This document shows positions 25,090 to 35,364 of a stretch of 64,000 nucleotides of DNA, one piece after another. Positions within the stretch are counted from its first letter, which is position 1; each line of letters begins with the position of its first letter. A program made the position numbers and the translations under genes. The DNA is from Cyrtodaria siliqua (lineage: Eukaryota > Mollusca > Bivalvia > Adapedonta > Hiatellidae): positions 184,342 through 248,341 of the forward strand of contig JAWPHD010002623.1 of the NCBI GenBank assembly GCA_037043455.1. The letters run 5' to 3'. Below the pieces are notes generated by a model. It had not been told where the DNA came from. It searched no databases and worked only from the letters and a program-made list of their open reading frames with translations.

Positions 25090-25450
25090 CACAACCCTCA
25101 AAATTTTCCTTGGGGCATTTTGATGAGCAGAGAAGGTGAAATAATTGTTTATTTACTCTTTAACTTTTCTCAGAGACATTTTTTGTGGCAGAGAATTTTT
25201 ATTTTGTTACCCTCGCAACTTTTTTGGGGAGGCATTTTGGCGACAGATTGAAAAGGTGAAATAAGTGTGTATTATTCATCGCAACATTTCAGAGACATCT
25301 TTGCCAGCAGACAGAGAAAATGAAAGAAATGTTGTTGTCTTTTTACCCTCGCAACCTTTCTCCGACTTCATTTTGGTGAGCAGACTGAGGGGAAATAATT
25401 ATATATCTTCTCAGCTTTTCTTGTACATATTTTGGTGAGCGGGTTGACAA
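25090..25450. repeat. degenerate ~85-95 bp tandem repeat
   Basis: Four or so diverged copies built on 'ttttggtgagcagactg', 'aaggtgaaataa' and 'ccctcgcaacttttctcaga'. Copies are too diverged to fix the period by eye. Confidence 0.6.
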
Positions 25451-25696
25451 GGTGTGTAAAGTAGCTTTTAAATAAGCAGACCCTCTCAGAATAAGTTATT
25501 TGTGCGCTGTATGACGGTGTGAATATAAACGCTTTTGCTGAAAATACGACAGCTCAATGCCAAACTGTTGCATCTCATTCTTTATTTATATATAGTTAGA
25601 GCAGTTCTGCATTCACCTCTTGAATGTGAAACATAGTAACATAACTGACATTTTTTCCCCAGATGGTTCTACATGTGTGTAAAGAAAAGCACATAT

Positions 25697-25910
25697 AAGG
25701 CTGACCATAAAAAATTGTTGGTTTGCTGTTTCCCTACCTACCTACGAAAAAGGGCAACACACAATTATTTTTTTTACTATCTTTAGTATAATTTTCCTTC
25801 ATTTCTTAAGGTTTTTACTGTCTTTGGCAAAAAAAAATCACCCACCTCTACCCACTTTTAAAATCCTGGGTCGGGAAACAGCAAACATATTTTTAAGGAT
25901 GGCCTAATGT
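25697..25910. mobile_element. MITE with long terminal inverted repeats, copy A
   Basis: Left end 'aaaaattgttggtttgctgt' plus ttccc and right end gggaaacagcaaacatattt with ttaaggatggcc form imperfect inverted repeats of about 38 bp. No coding capacity. A second copy is at 32,183-32,415. Confidence 0.7.
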
Positions 25911-26013
25911 ACAAGTTTGTCTGTGATGAAGCAATTTTAGATATATAAAGCCCACGCGTGTTAATCTCGATATCAAATGACAACAGTTTTACAACAATGT
26001 TTGGCATATATAC

Positions 26014-26117
26014 CTTCAGCATATCCTCCTCGTCGTACTGTACGTCTAGAGACATTCCTTTTCTCAAAGAAGCTTCTCTAGAATCTATTCCCACTTCTTC
26101 CGCGAAATTGTCAAAAC
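26014..26117 (-). CDS. ANK: ankyrin exon 11: start of C-terminal tail
   Basis: The 104 bp encode about 34 residues: FDNFAEEVGIDSREASLRKG and then SLDVQYDEEDMLK. The opening after DQSG resembles the vertebrate segment GFDSFREEL, so this is the proximal regulatory tail. It is strongly acidic at the end. The acceptor is TACATTCCAG and the donor is AAG|GTATATATG. It enters in phase 1 and leaves in phase 0. Coding beyond the donor (VYMPNIVVKL on the minus strand) continues open but is intronic by this model. Confidence 0.9.
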
Positions 26118-27452
26118 CTGGAATGTACACCACACAATATCACTATCAAAGACACTCTAAGTTGGAAATATAAAAGAAGAATTATGAATAAATTATGAAG
26201 CAATTCACACCACTTATTAAGTCAAGTATGCAATCACCTGACATAACAACATATGATGTATCGGATTCTGCATTGATGCAATTATGGGGGTTTGACAACA
26301 AAACAAATAGGTGCACATGGAATCAATAGCAGAATCTTTAAGAAATTTACTTACTTACTTTCTCTTAGCAATCAGTGCCGACTGTTCAATTTTTATACAG
26401 TGATTGCTTTACACGGATATAATTAGTGCTTTCTATCATAAGAGGAATTATGAATAAATCATATTCTGCTTGTATGCAATTAGGGGGTTTGGCCACAAAA
26501 CCAATAGGGGGTTGACATATAAAACTGTCTGCAAGATTCTGCCATCAACAGTCAATTCTTTAAAGTAGCTATCCCGGTGAGATATATACATAACTTACAC
26601 ATTTTGAGAATACAAACTCTATAGTCACAATAATACTCGTTCTAACCAGCCAGGTCAAACCCTAAAACTGGAGCGTCAAATTAAGAGTTACCAACTCATA
26701 ATTCATTTTACGCATATGCAATCACGCGTATTTTAAGAAACCGTGAGTAAACTTTTACTTTTAATTGGCATATACACATTATCATATGATCTGAGCACCT
26801 GCATGGAGTTTTGGTAAAGTGAACTTTTTCACTTTATTTGGCGGGTTAGTTTCTTCAAGAATATAAGAATCCATCATGATTATCCATGTGAGAAAGAGAA
26901 ATCTCACCCGAGGGTCAGAATTGTAACCAGGGACGAGGCTCTGCCCATTATGTGTTTATTAACGGCATAAAATCAATGACTTTGCTGATTTAACGCCAGA
27001 ATAAGGCGACGTCGACGTAACGTCATGGCGTCATAAGTCACATGTTATGTAAGATAGAGTTATCTCACATGAGGAAAATGCCTATCTCACATGAGCAGAA
27101 ATGGGAGAAATGTAATTATCCTGCTTGCTCTAAGCACTCAATTCTGAATGTTTTGTCTATCCCATGTTTTATACACACATTACTTTATATGGATGTAATT
27201 TGGTATTTCCAGCATACAGTGTAACAAGCATGTAATCCAATCCTGGAAATTATTAACGTAATTATTTTGTCAGGGCCTTTTTTATCAGTTTTGGGTAAGG
27301 GGCCTTTAGGCCTAAATTGGGGAAAAAAATCCAGAGGTAAGTTTCAAAAATGGGGAAAACTGCATGATTTTAAAAGAAATTTGGTTGGGGAAGGGACCTT
27401 ATACAGGCCGCTGCAAAGAAGGGTAAAAAGGCCTGATTTTGTATGTGCATAC
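26118..27452 (-). other. ANK: intron 10 of ankyrin gene
   Basis: Contains a half copy of the hairpin element seen at 59,275-59,435 (26,868-26,940: 'aatccatcatgattatccat', 'gtcagaattgtaaccaggga'), and a short dispersed repeat at 27,268-27,420 ('ttaggcctaaattgggga') with a likely relative at 54,230-54,320. The rest shows nothing. Confidence 0.6.
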
Positions 27453-27581
27453 CTGATTGGTCCATTGTTGCCCTTGCTGCTGCTGCCTCTAGTTCGTCGA
27501 CTACTTCCTCGACGTTATACATGCTCTTCTTTATAACGTCCTCTCGACCTACTTGTCTCAAGCCGTTTTCAAGAGCATTGC
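27453..27581 (-). CDS. ANK: ankyrin exon 10: death domain end
   Basis: The 129 bp, phase 1 to phase 1, encode NALENGLRQVGREDVIKK and then MYNVEEVVDELEAAAARAT followed by MDQS. The run G(N)ALExxLRxxGREDIxxK is the conserved final death-domain helix of ankyrins, followed by the short Ala/Glu-rich helix ending LDQSG in vertebrates. The acceptor is CTATTTCAG and the donor is CAG|GTATGCAC. The Gly codon is split across both junctions. Confidence 0.95.
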
Positions 27582-28244
27582 CTGAAATAGGATCCATGTC
27601 AACTTCAGCTGTATTTCACATCGAGGGTTGAGACAAGGAAGCGTGGGGCAGAAGCATTTAGCTCTAAGGCATCGTAACCTCTGAGCTACCGAGGCAGTTA
27701 GCCTGTGCAGAAACCAGATGTTGATAGGAAGGATAAACTGGTGAGAGGACACCTGTCATATTGGTTATTATGTGTAAACAGGACGTAAAACCCAATTTCA
27801 TTTCAACATAGCTAGACCATATGTAAGCTTGTAAACAATGACAGAATTCGAATTATTTACATATATGATATAAATTCTTCTTTGTCTACGTTCTACAACC
27901 TGAGAATCCCATTTCCTGATCATTTAATGGTTGAGTCTCACTACCACTGGGGGTAGATGGAGTAAAATACGTAAGTTTGAGGTAACACAGAGGGTGGTTA
28001 TGGTTAGAAGTTTATTTTGTTCTGGCCATCTTAAACAGGCAGTCTTGTAGCAATGAGGATAATATGTCAGTAAGAAGATTTGAATAAAAGCATATCAGAA
28101 GACCGCAACTTGTTGACATAATTTCTTTACAAAATGTACCATTTTGGACCTTTTAACATCGTTTTTTTTTTGTACAATGTATCAGTTTTGATTACTGGGC
28201 AACCAAGTTGAGTTTTAATGCTTCTACACATACGATCTTCCTAC
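27582..28244 (-). other. ANK: intron 9 of ankyrin gene
   Basis: The minus strand at about 27,615-27,700 has a box A-like ggtagctcagaggttacgat followed by tRNA-unlike sequence, possibly a decayed SINE head. Otherwise featureless. Confidence 0.5.
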
Positions 28245-28448
28245 CTGTAGCTTCAGGACCCTTCTTGACCACCCAGAGTTGAAGCATGGCAAGTGCCTGA
28301 TCGTTGACGGTGTTGTAGTTGGACTTGATGTTGTTAATCTCGGCGCCCGTAATGTCCAGTTGCTGGGCGAGAATTACCCAGTCTCCCTGCAGAGTGTCGG
28401 CAACGTCCGTCAACTTCACCTGGGCACGACTGATGGAGTCCTCCAATA
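28245..28448 (-). CDS. ANK: ankyrin exon 9: death domain, first part
   Basis: The 204 bp encode 67 full codons: LEDSISRAQVKLTDVADTL, then GDWVILAQQLDITGAEINNI, then ALAMLQLWVVKKGPEAT. This is the ankyrin death domain: helix 1 and 2 DVAxxLxxDWxxLAxxLxI, then EIxxIxxxxxxxxxxQAxxML, then WVxxxGxxATG. In ankyrins it binds within the C-terminal half and may be regulatory. It enters and leaves in phase 1. The acceptor is GCCCTACAG and the donor is CAG|GTAGGAAG. A 36-bp unit repeated four times lies immediately upstream of the acceptor. Confidence 0.96.
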
Positions 28449-28454
28449 CTGTAG

Positions 28455-28599
28455 GGCAATACAATACATTATCAACCAATCACTACACATGGCAATACAA
28501 TACATTATCAACCAATCACTACACATGGCAATACAATACATTATCAACCAATCACTACACATGGCAATACAATACATTATCAACCAATCACTACACATA
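28455..28599. repeat. 36-bp tandem repeat, four copies
   Basis: Unit 'ggcaatacaatacattatca' plus accaatcactacacat. The first two copies start at 28,455 and 28,491. Copies are essentially identical. The array starts 6 bp outside the acceptor of the death-domain exon. Confidence 0.95.
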
Positions 28600-28883
28600 A
28601 GGCTAACAAAATATGTGTGTCCTATCGCTTAATGATTGTTCCCTAGCCACATTTATTTTCAATTTGTTCCATTTTAGCATCATCCAATCCAGCTCACATC
28701 TGTATATATGAATAAATATTTTATTTAAAATATATATAAAAATAATACCTATGTACCTTTTCTGTGCCTTGCAAACCTAATATAAAACAGCAACATATAG
28801 ATTGCTTTTACATTTTATAGCAAACAGTAATGATTAACACACCAATTATGTAAAAAGTTAAAAATGCCGCTCTCCTGTTTAAA

Positions 28884-29720
28884 AACTAGAAGGGTGTCCC
28901 ACGGAACATTTATGTCGCCTGCCAAAATGGAAGTCAGTGTTATTGAACATGTGTAATGCCATTCTGTCAGTTACGACGAATATGTGTGTCATGAACATAG
29001 GTCAAATACTTTTCAAGTTATGGCCAGTTATGAGCTTGGTTAGGTTGCAGGTTAGTTTTATGAAAAGGGGAATAACTCTGCTGTAATGAAGTTAAAGTTA
29101 TTGGTCATGTGTAACGACATTCCTTCAGTTAAGATGAATATGTGTGTGAAGTTTCATGAACATAGGTCAAATACTTCTTAAGTTATGCCCAGTTATGAGC
29201 TTGGTTAGGTTGCAGGTTAAAGTTTTATGAAAGAGGGCATAACTCTATCAAAATGAAAGTCAGAGTTATTGGTCATGGGTAGGTTAAGATGAATTGAATT
29301 GAATGTTGTTTAACGGCTCATCAACACAGTACAGGTTATTTAGAGTCGCCCCAGAGAGAGGGTAAGGATACGCAGGAATCCAGGAACCGTGCCCTACACT
29401 TATTATCGAATAGATTCCTATGGTTCTTTAACGTGCTCGGAGGATAGACCGATACACGGGACTGCCCGGTTTACGTCCCCATCCGAAGGACGAGGCTAAG
29501 GGAAAGTGTCTTGCCGAAGAACACACCGAGGAAACACAGTGGCACCACGGAGGATTGAACCCGGAGCCTCCGGTTACAAATCCTCCTTGCTACCGACTGC
29601 GCCACGCCAGCCCTTAGGTTAAGATGAAGATATGTGTGAAGTTTCATGAACATATGTCAAATACTTTTCAAGTTATGGCCAAGATTAGGTTGCAGTTTAA
29701 AATGTGAAGGACAACGGACG
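28884..29720 (+). mobile_element. family-3 dispersed element interrupted by SINE
   Basis: Starts 'actagaagggtgtcccacgg' and contains two to three internal units of 'aagttttatgaaa' and 'catgaacataggtcaaatac'. It ends near 'ccaagtgtctgccatactat'. It is split by the SINE-A at 29,294-29,614. Confidence 0.7.
29294..29614 (-). mobile_element. SINE-A, full length, with target duplication
   Basis: Minus-oriented tRNA-derived SINE: the head (box A tggcgcagtcggtagc, box B gggttcaatcc on minus) lies at the high-coordinate end and the (ATTCA)n-type tail at the low end. A 14-bp direct repeat taggttaagatgaa flanks it at 29,280-29,293 and 29,615-29,628. Confidence 0.92.
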
Positions 29721-29856
29721 ACAGACCCCCAAGTGTCTGCCATACTATGCAGGGTATACAGTTCTATCATTATTAAGAACGTTTTTGTTTCTAGACCGCA
29801 AACACGTAAAATCAATAACCAACAATAACTGGAGTATTGAGGAGATGCGTACTGAC

Positions 29857-29935
29857 CTATTCCATGCTCTCGGAGCAAGGAGTGTCTCTTCCTCACTTCC
29901 AGCGAGGCATCAGCATCAAGTTCCATAGACGAGGA
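29857..29935 (-). CDS. ANK: ankyrin exon 8: linker before death domain
   Basis: A 79 bp exon with 26 codons: SSSMELDADASLEVRKRHSL, then LREHGI. It aligns with the ankyrin linker after UPA, which in vertebrates carries an L(A/E)(L/V)RKR(Y/H)S pattern just before the giant or neuronal exons. The acceptor is TGTATTGCAG and the donor is ATAG|GTCAGTAC. It enters in phase 0 and leaves one G, which with TA from exon 9 gives Val. Joining exon 8 straight to the death-domain exon is in frame, as expected for a short (non-giant) ankyrin form. Confidence 0.88.
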
Positions 29936-30958
29936 CTGCAATACACATCATATTGTCACAAATACTGTTTAAATCCATTCAAATCATATTACAATAGTAA
30001 GATTTATTTATAATCATGCATACGAAAAAAATTCCACAGAATATGTTTTACTTTTGAAATAGACCCATAATTGCCAAAAGATTGGATTGTTTCATTTCCA
30101 TTTGCTAATAAATTGTTTCTGTCATGTTTATTATGCCAGTTTTTTGTTTTTTTAATCAGAAAAATAATTCTAATTGATATAAATGTGTTTATTTGTGTTT
30201 ATGCTCATTTTCACAGGTTTGTTTCCTAACTGTTGTCTCTTGGATAATCATGTTTATTTCTGCTTTCAACATTAATTAAAGTTCAATTTTACATTTTACC
30301 GATGATCGATTATAGACTTTTCCTCTTTTTTGATGTGTACAGAGAGGTTATGAAAATAAGTTATTTGAATTAGTTACGAATCAAAGGATTCCCATTTCCA
30401 TATTTTACTCAATATTCCAAATTTAGAGCCAGACAATGCTGCTTATTTTAACCCATTCATAACTTTCACATCCGGTCAACTTCCGGAATGTTGAGATATT
30501 CAGTAGGTGAAAATAAAGGGGTTTACTCGGTCTTTATCCTCAATCTCTATATGAAAAATGAAAATATTAGACTATGATTTAAATTAAATGTATCCATATT
30601 GGTGTTTTAAAATCAGACAACACAAAAAGAACATACATAGATGTACACAAAAAAATATAGCTTGTAATATAATTATTCCTACAAACTAGTTTTATAAAGG
30701 GCTAAAGTCAGTTGAGCACCAACGATAAACACCGAGTTTACCCCCTACCAGAATGTGGAGGTATTTTATTTTATTGATCACTGATTGGTCAAATTATTTT
30801 GATGATGTCATGTGAAAGTTATGAATATTGGAGATGTGGCAAGTTTATAATATTACTAAAGTCTCATAAGATCACCTAATTTCCTCACGCATTAATTGCG
30901 TCAACTGATTTTAAATTCCTTCTCCTTATTATAGTACGCTCGAGTAAAACCGACTTAC
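29936..30958 (-). other. ANK: intron 7 of ankyrin gene
   Basis: AT-rich. No repeat or exon recognised. Confidence 0.6.
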
Positions 30959-31210
30959 TTTTGACCATCCTGGCAGGGTGATGTTGAGATTACATATTGG
31001 TATTTGTGGAAGCTCTCCGCGAGCCACTTTCGGTTCTTTCATGAATGCCACCCTGGCTGCCTGCTCTTGATCTAAGTCTCGAATGCGCACCGTGCACGGT
31101 AGGCGATTCTCCCGAAAAGCTTTGAAATCGATAAAGAGCTGGTCACCAGACTTTGTGACAGGAATGAGGTTGCCGGCCATCTCTACGAACTGTGGACGTC
31201 CCTCTAGGAC
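30959..31210 (-). CDS. ANK: ankyrin exon 7: end of UPA region
   Basis: An 84-codon symmetric exon (phase 0 at both ends) encoding VLEGRPQFVEMAGNLIPV, then FKAFRENRLPCTVRIRD, then FMKEPKVARGELPQIPI and CNLNITLPGWSK. The NLNITLP block is the conserved end of the ankyrin spectrin-binding supramodule. The acceptor is ATCTTGCAG and the donor is AAA|GTAAGTCGG. It is followed by a 1.0 kb intron in which I see no exon. Confidence 0.96.
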
Positions 31211-31635
31211 CTGCAAGATTTTACAATGTCAAAGAAATATTCAAGTAAATAAATGGTATTCTAACCAACTCATTCAGATTGCAATACTCAATAAGCACAC
31301 ATGGTTATTACACATTTAATCTGTATTTCATAAACGTTTCAAAAGAACATACAATCAACTAAGTAAAGATTTTAAAATACGAAACTGAAGAGGTGAAATA
31401 TATTCTAAACTGTTTAAAAAACAAGTTTTAATGTAATAAACTGTTCTTTAATGAGGGCCTCAAGGAAGGTTATTTTGCCACTAACTGAGTCGTCCGCTTT
31501 TAATAAAGACTGCCTTATCTAAATTACAAGCAAACACAAATCATTCAGGACACACATTGTTTTTATCAACAAGAAAATCGTTTCTTTTGCTGTGTGGCCT
31601 AAATGAAATGATACAAATTCTATTTCTCCCGTCAC
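31211..31635 (-). other. ANK: intron 6 of ankyrin gene
   Basis: 425 bp with nothing recognisable. Confidence 0.7.
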
Positions 31636-31864
31636 CTCCACGTCTCTGCTCCTGGCAACCTCCGTAAAATTTTGTTGTTTCTCGAGCGTCTTGTCTGTGC
31701 GGTCATCAGTCATACAGAACATCCGCAGTTGTCCCTCCTCTATGGAGGTCCGCTTAGCAAACACGACAAAGCGTGCCATGTATGGCACATTGACTGCCTC
31801 GTGGTAGATCTCCGTGGCCATACTGGCAGACTCAGTGGTCGCCTGGCAGTCCATCAACCAGAAC
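31636..31864 (-). CDS. ANK: ankyrin exon 6: UPA domain core
   Basis: The 229 bp encode about 76 residues: [20 protein letters not shown], then [13 protein letters not shown], then [20 protein letters not shown] and EVARSRDVE. The motifs [12 protein letters not shown] and FCMTDDRxDKTLEQQ are diagnostic of the UPA domain shared by ankyrins, UNC5 and PIDD. The acceptor is CTACTTGCAG and the donor is GAG|GTGACGG. It ends on a codon boundary, and VLEG at the start of exon 7 restores the family sequence. Confidence 0.96.
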
Positions 31865-32421
31865 CTGCAAGTAGTTTAATAATAAATATAACCTTATAAG
31901 TTTATTGAGTTCTGCCAGATGGTTTCTGAGATATGAGCATACCGAAAAAGGTTAATAAACCAAGAAAGTGACCAAATACAAAAAAGGGGAATAACTTTGT
32001 CAAAATAGGTTGGAGAGTAATATGACTTGCGTGTGGCATATTAGCTATTTATACTGAATATATATGTGAAGTTTCATTGAATTCTGAGATGTGAGCTTAC
32101 TGATAAAGGTTAACTAACGGCAACGGTAAAGGTAAAGCCGACGCCGGAACGAGTAGAAAAGATTGCATTTTCTGTGAGAAGATGAGCTAAAAATATGTTG
32201 GTTTGCTGTGCTAAAGACAGCTTTTTCTTTTTTTTCCTTTTTTTTACATTTTACATGACATTAATGAGACACATTAAAACAGATTGTATGTATAATACAG
32301 ATAGGACATTATGTTTTGAAAAACACTTTCACCAGTCAGATGAAAAAACAACCTTCCACTTAAAATGTTTCGGGTCAGACAACAGCAAATAAACATTTAT
32401 TCAAGGATAGCCTAGCATTAC
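31865..32421 (-). other. ANK: intron 5 of ankyrin gene
   Basis: 557 bp. The part next to exon 5 is a MITE (32,183-32,415). The part next to exon 6 contains a diverged 'ggggaataactttgtcaaaa' dispersed repeat (31,900-32,160). Confidence 0.7.
32183..32415. mobile_element. MITE copy B abutting a splice donor
   Basis: Left end 'aaaaatatgttggtttgctg' and right end 'cagcaaataaacatttattc' with aaggatagcc form imperfect inverted repeats matching the element at 25,697-25,910. Its right end is about 6 bp from the exon 5 donor. Confidence 0.65.
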
Positions 32422-32518
32422 CTTGCTGAAACAGTTGTTGTGAAGGAGACGCAGTCGTTGGTGAATTGCAGGTTCTTGTTCTCTGTGATGTCCTCCCACA
32501 CTGCTTGATTAGCTCCGC
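32422..32518 (-). CDS. ANK: ankyrin exon 5: start of UPA region
   Basis: A 97 bp exon encoding about 32 residues: GANQAVWEDITENKNL and then FTNDCVSFTTTVSAR. This matches the ankyrin segment WEDITG...FxNDCVSFTTNVSARFWL at the ZU5-UPA join. The acceptor is CCATTTTCAG and the donor is CAAG|GTAATGC. Codons are split at both ends (phase 1 in, phase 2 out), and the Arg codon AG|G is completed by exon 6. The donor lies within about 6 bp of the end of a MITE-like element (see 32,183-32,415), so the intronic part of the splice site may be transposon-derived. Confidence 0.94.
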
Positions 32519-33223
32519 CTGAAAATGGCATAAATATTGTAGTCGCTACAAATCACTCAGGTCATCACGCGCATGAATACAGAAATTGTAAGGAATTGCT
32601 TCAAGCTAACCCAAACATAGTAAAAACATGTTCTGTATCATGTCAAAGAAGTAAAAAAATAAATACTGGCATTGTTATTACTACGTTTTACTGAATTTTA
32701 GTAATACCGTAACCGACACATCATTTAATACCTCAGAGCTACAGATAAGCAGGGTATTTTCTTAAATACCCAATTAAAAATGTCAAAATACCCAATTAAA
32801 ATAAAAAGCATGGGTACCAATAAAGTAATCGAGTTGTCAAATGATAAAACAACCAATGCAAATTGAGCAATATATGGGTTGTTGAAGGGACACCCAGTCA
32901 CCCTGTATAAAGCCTATTGTAAAAGAAGTTGGTTTTATTAGATTTGTGTATACAATATTAGTGGAATGCCACCCAAAAACAATGTCGCAAACTTTTATTG
33001 TTTTATTTTACCCAACTGAAATCATGAAATACCCAATTAAATAAATACCGATAGGTAAATACCCAATTGATCAAAAAGCTTATCTGTAGCTCCGATACCT
33101 ATCCAACAGAATAGAACCAAATACATTTGTAATGACTTATAAATTTATGTTCAGTGAATAAAAAAATAAATTATGACAAATAGACTTATAGAGGGAATGC
33201 AATCAAATTTTGCAAAGCCTGTA

Positions 33224-33390
33224 GAAGCTAGAAGGGTGTTCCACGGAACATGTGTCACCTGCCGTGTGCTTATTTCGGTTTGGTTAGGTTGCAGGTAAAA
33301 GTCTGACAGACGACAGACGAAGTGTGACAGACGACAGACAACAACAGACAAAGTGATCCCTAAATGTCTGCCAAGCTTCACAGGTGACAC
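33224..33390 (+). mobile_element. short family-3 element with inverted ends
   Basis: Starts 'gctagaagggtgttccacgg'. GTGTCACCTG near its start and CAGGTGACAC near its end are perfect inverted repeats. It contains 'ggttaggttgcagg' and 'gacaaagtgatccctaaatg'. Confidence 0.65.
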
Positions 33391-33518
33391 AAAAAGAGAA
33401 TATGTTGTTAAATGTTTTAGAAAAGTGTTTATATTAACTTTGTATTTATAGTACTGAAGCCGGTCAATTTTCTTGGCAAATCTGGCTTGTATTTCAATTT
33501 GTTGTATTCGTTCAACAA

Positions 33519-35235
33519 GAGGCCCAAGAGGGCCTGTGGATGCTCTACTGGCTAAAGATAAATTTTCAGTACAAGGGGCCATAACTGTCAAAAATCATTC
33601 AACCGGAACATGGCAAAGATATACGCAACTAGGCTTGGTGCCAAGTTTCCCTGAAATTCGGCCAGAGCTTCAGGAGAACGTTTGAACAAAATTAGTGTAT
33701 TAAAACATTTAAGGGGTCATAACTATGCCAAAATTCATTCAACTGGAACACGGCGATGAAATGCGTAACTAGGCTTGGTACTGATCATCCCTGCCAAGAT
33801 TCGTTGAAATCAGGCCAGGGGATCAGGAGAATTAGTTGGGACAAAGTTTGTATATTAAAACCTTAAAAGGGTAAAAAATCATTCAACCAGAAGACGGCAA
33901 TGATAGGTGCAACTATGCTGATCATCCCCGCCAAGATTCGTTGCAAGGAGTTCAGAATAGACTAACCTGGACAAAGTTTGTGTATTAAAACCTTTAAAGG
34001 GCAATAACTCTGCGAAAAATCATTCAACTGGAATATGGCAATGACATTCACAACTAGGCTTGATACTGATCATCCATTCAATGAAATCCGGTAAGGGGTT
34101 CAGGAGATGTAGCCTGGAAAAAGTTTGTGTAATACCTTTAAAGGGCCATAACTCTGCCTAAAATCTGTAAACCCGAATGCAAAGAAACCACAACTAGGCT
34201 TGGTACTGATCATCCCAGCAAAGTTTCGTTGAAATCCGGCAAGGGGTTCAGGAGAATTAGTCCAAAGTGTATTAAAACCTTTGAAGGGCCATAACTCTGC
34301 CAAAATCATTCAACCAGAACACGGTTTTCGAACTTGTCCAAGCTTTCATTAATATTAACAATCTGGTAAAGTTTGGTAAAGATTGGACGAAAAATGAAGG
34401 CCCTATCATCTTAACTAGGCAAAATATAGCATTTTTAACTAAATCAAGGTCCACAACTCCGCTGTTACTGGTCCGAACTTGTCCGAGCTTCATGAATATT
34501 AGTAATCCGGTAAAGTTTGAAGGGCCACAACTCCACCAAAATCATTCAACCAGAACACGGTGAAGATATGCAGGGGTGTCATTAAGAGGCGGGAGGCGGG
34601 GATTTCCCCCCTGCTACTTTGACTGGTCTACCCAGCTACTATGAATACTTTTACTAGTATTTTATACAAGTATCAATAAAAATACCCGGCTATTCTGCTC
34701 TGTGTGCCGCTTTCTTATAATGTTAATGACACCCCTGATATGTACAACAGGCTTGGTACTGATCATCCCTGCAAACTTTCACTGAAATTCGGCCATTTCG
34801 TCTTGAGGCAAAATACAGCATTTTAAACTAAATCAAGGACCACAACTCTGCTATTACTGGTTCAATCAGGCTGGTTTTCGAACTTGTCCAAGCTTTCATT
34901 GATATTAACAAACTGTTGAACTTGTCCAAGCTTTCATTGATATTAACAATCTGTTAAAGTTTGGTAAAGATCGGATGAAAATTAAGGCAAATCGTCTTAA
35001 CGAGACAAAATATAGCATTTTTAACTAAATCAAGGGCCATAACTCTGCTGTTACTAGTCCGATCTGACTAGTTTTCGAACTTGTCCGAGCTTTCATTGAT
35101 ATTAACAATATAGTAAAGTTTGGTCAAGATCGGATGATAAATGAAGGCCCTATCGTCTTAACAAGGTAAAGTTAATGGACGGACGAATGACGGACAACTC
35201 GTCATCCCATAAGCTCTGCTGGCCTTTGGCAAATC
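33519..35235 (+). mobile_element. family-1 dispersed element, long copy
   Basis: Starts 'aagaggcccaagagggcctg' and 'gctctactggc' and ends 'cataagctctgctggccttt'. It contains about ten diverged ~135-190 bp internal units with 'gggccataactctgccaaaa' and 'cttggtactgatcatccc'. No coding capacity. Confidence 0.7.
34571..34737. mobile_element. 167-bp MITE nested in family-1 element
   Basis: Perfect inverted ends CAGGGGTGTCATTAA and TTAATGACACCCCTG, flanked by a 5-bp direct repeat atatg at 34,566-34,570 and 34,738-34,742. Removing the insert restores the family-1 sequence. Confidence 0.85.
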
Positions 35236-35364
35236 GGTAATACCGATGGATGCTCCTCAAAATGTATCCTCAATTTATCATATGGCCTTGAATGACCCAG
35301 CAGTTTTCAATTTGCAGTTCCATTAGTAGTTCATGCTCCAGATAAAAATTATAAGTATAACATT

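Larger units (their letters stand above)
20497..26013 (-). other. ANK: intron 11 of ankyrin gene
   Basis: Holds the 31-bp minisatellite (20,525-22,620), a 5'-truncated SINE-A (23,437-23,690), a degenerate repeat (25,090-25,450) and a MITE (25,697-25,910). A stretch of 'aacaactcaacacagataaa' type is repeated at 23,285-23,410. The rest (22.7-23.2 and 23.7-25.0 kb) has no supported feature. Confidence 0.7.
28449..29856 (-). other. ANK: intron 8 of ankyrin gene
   Basis: The position where giant or neuronal exons sit in some ankyrins. It holds only a 36-bp array, a family-3 element and a SINE-A nested in it. No long open frame exists on the minus strand. Confidence 0.75.

Noticed and set aside
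28279..28632. Plus-strand frames of 117 and 93 codons
   Set aside because: They are antisense to the death-domain exon and continue into the 36-bp repeat.
33151..33591. 146-codon minus frame
   Set aside because: It crosses the junction of two dispersed repeats and unique sequence. No conserved motif or splice phase fits ankyrin.
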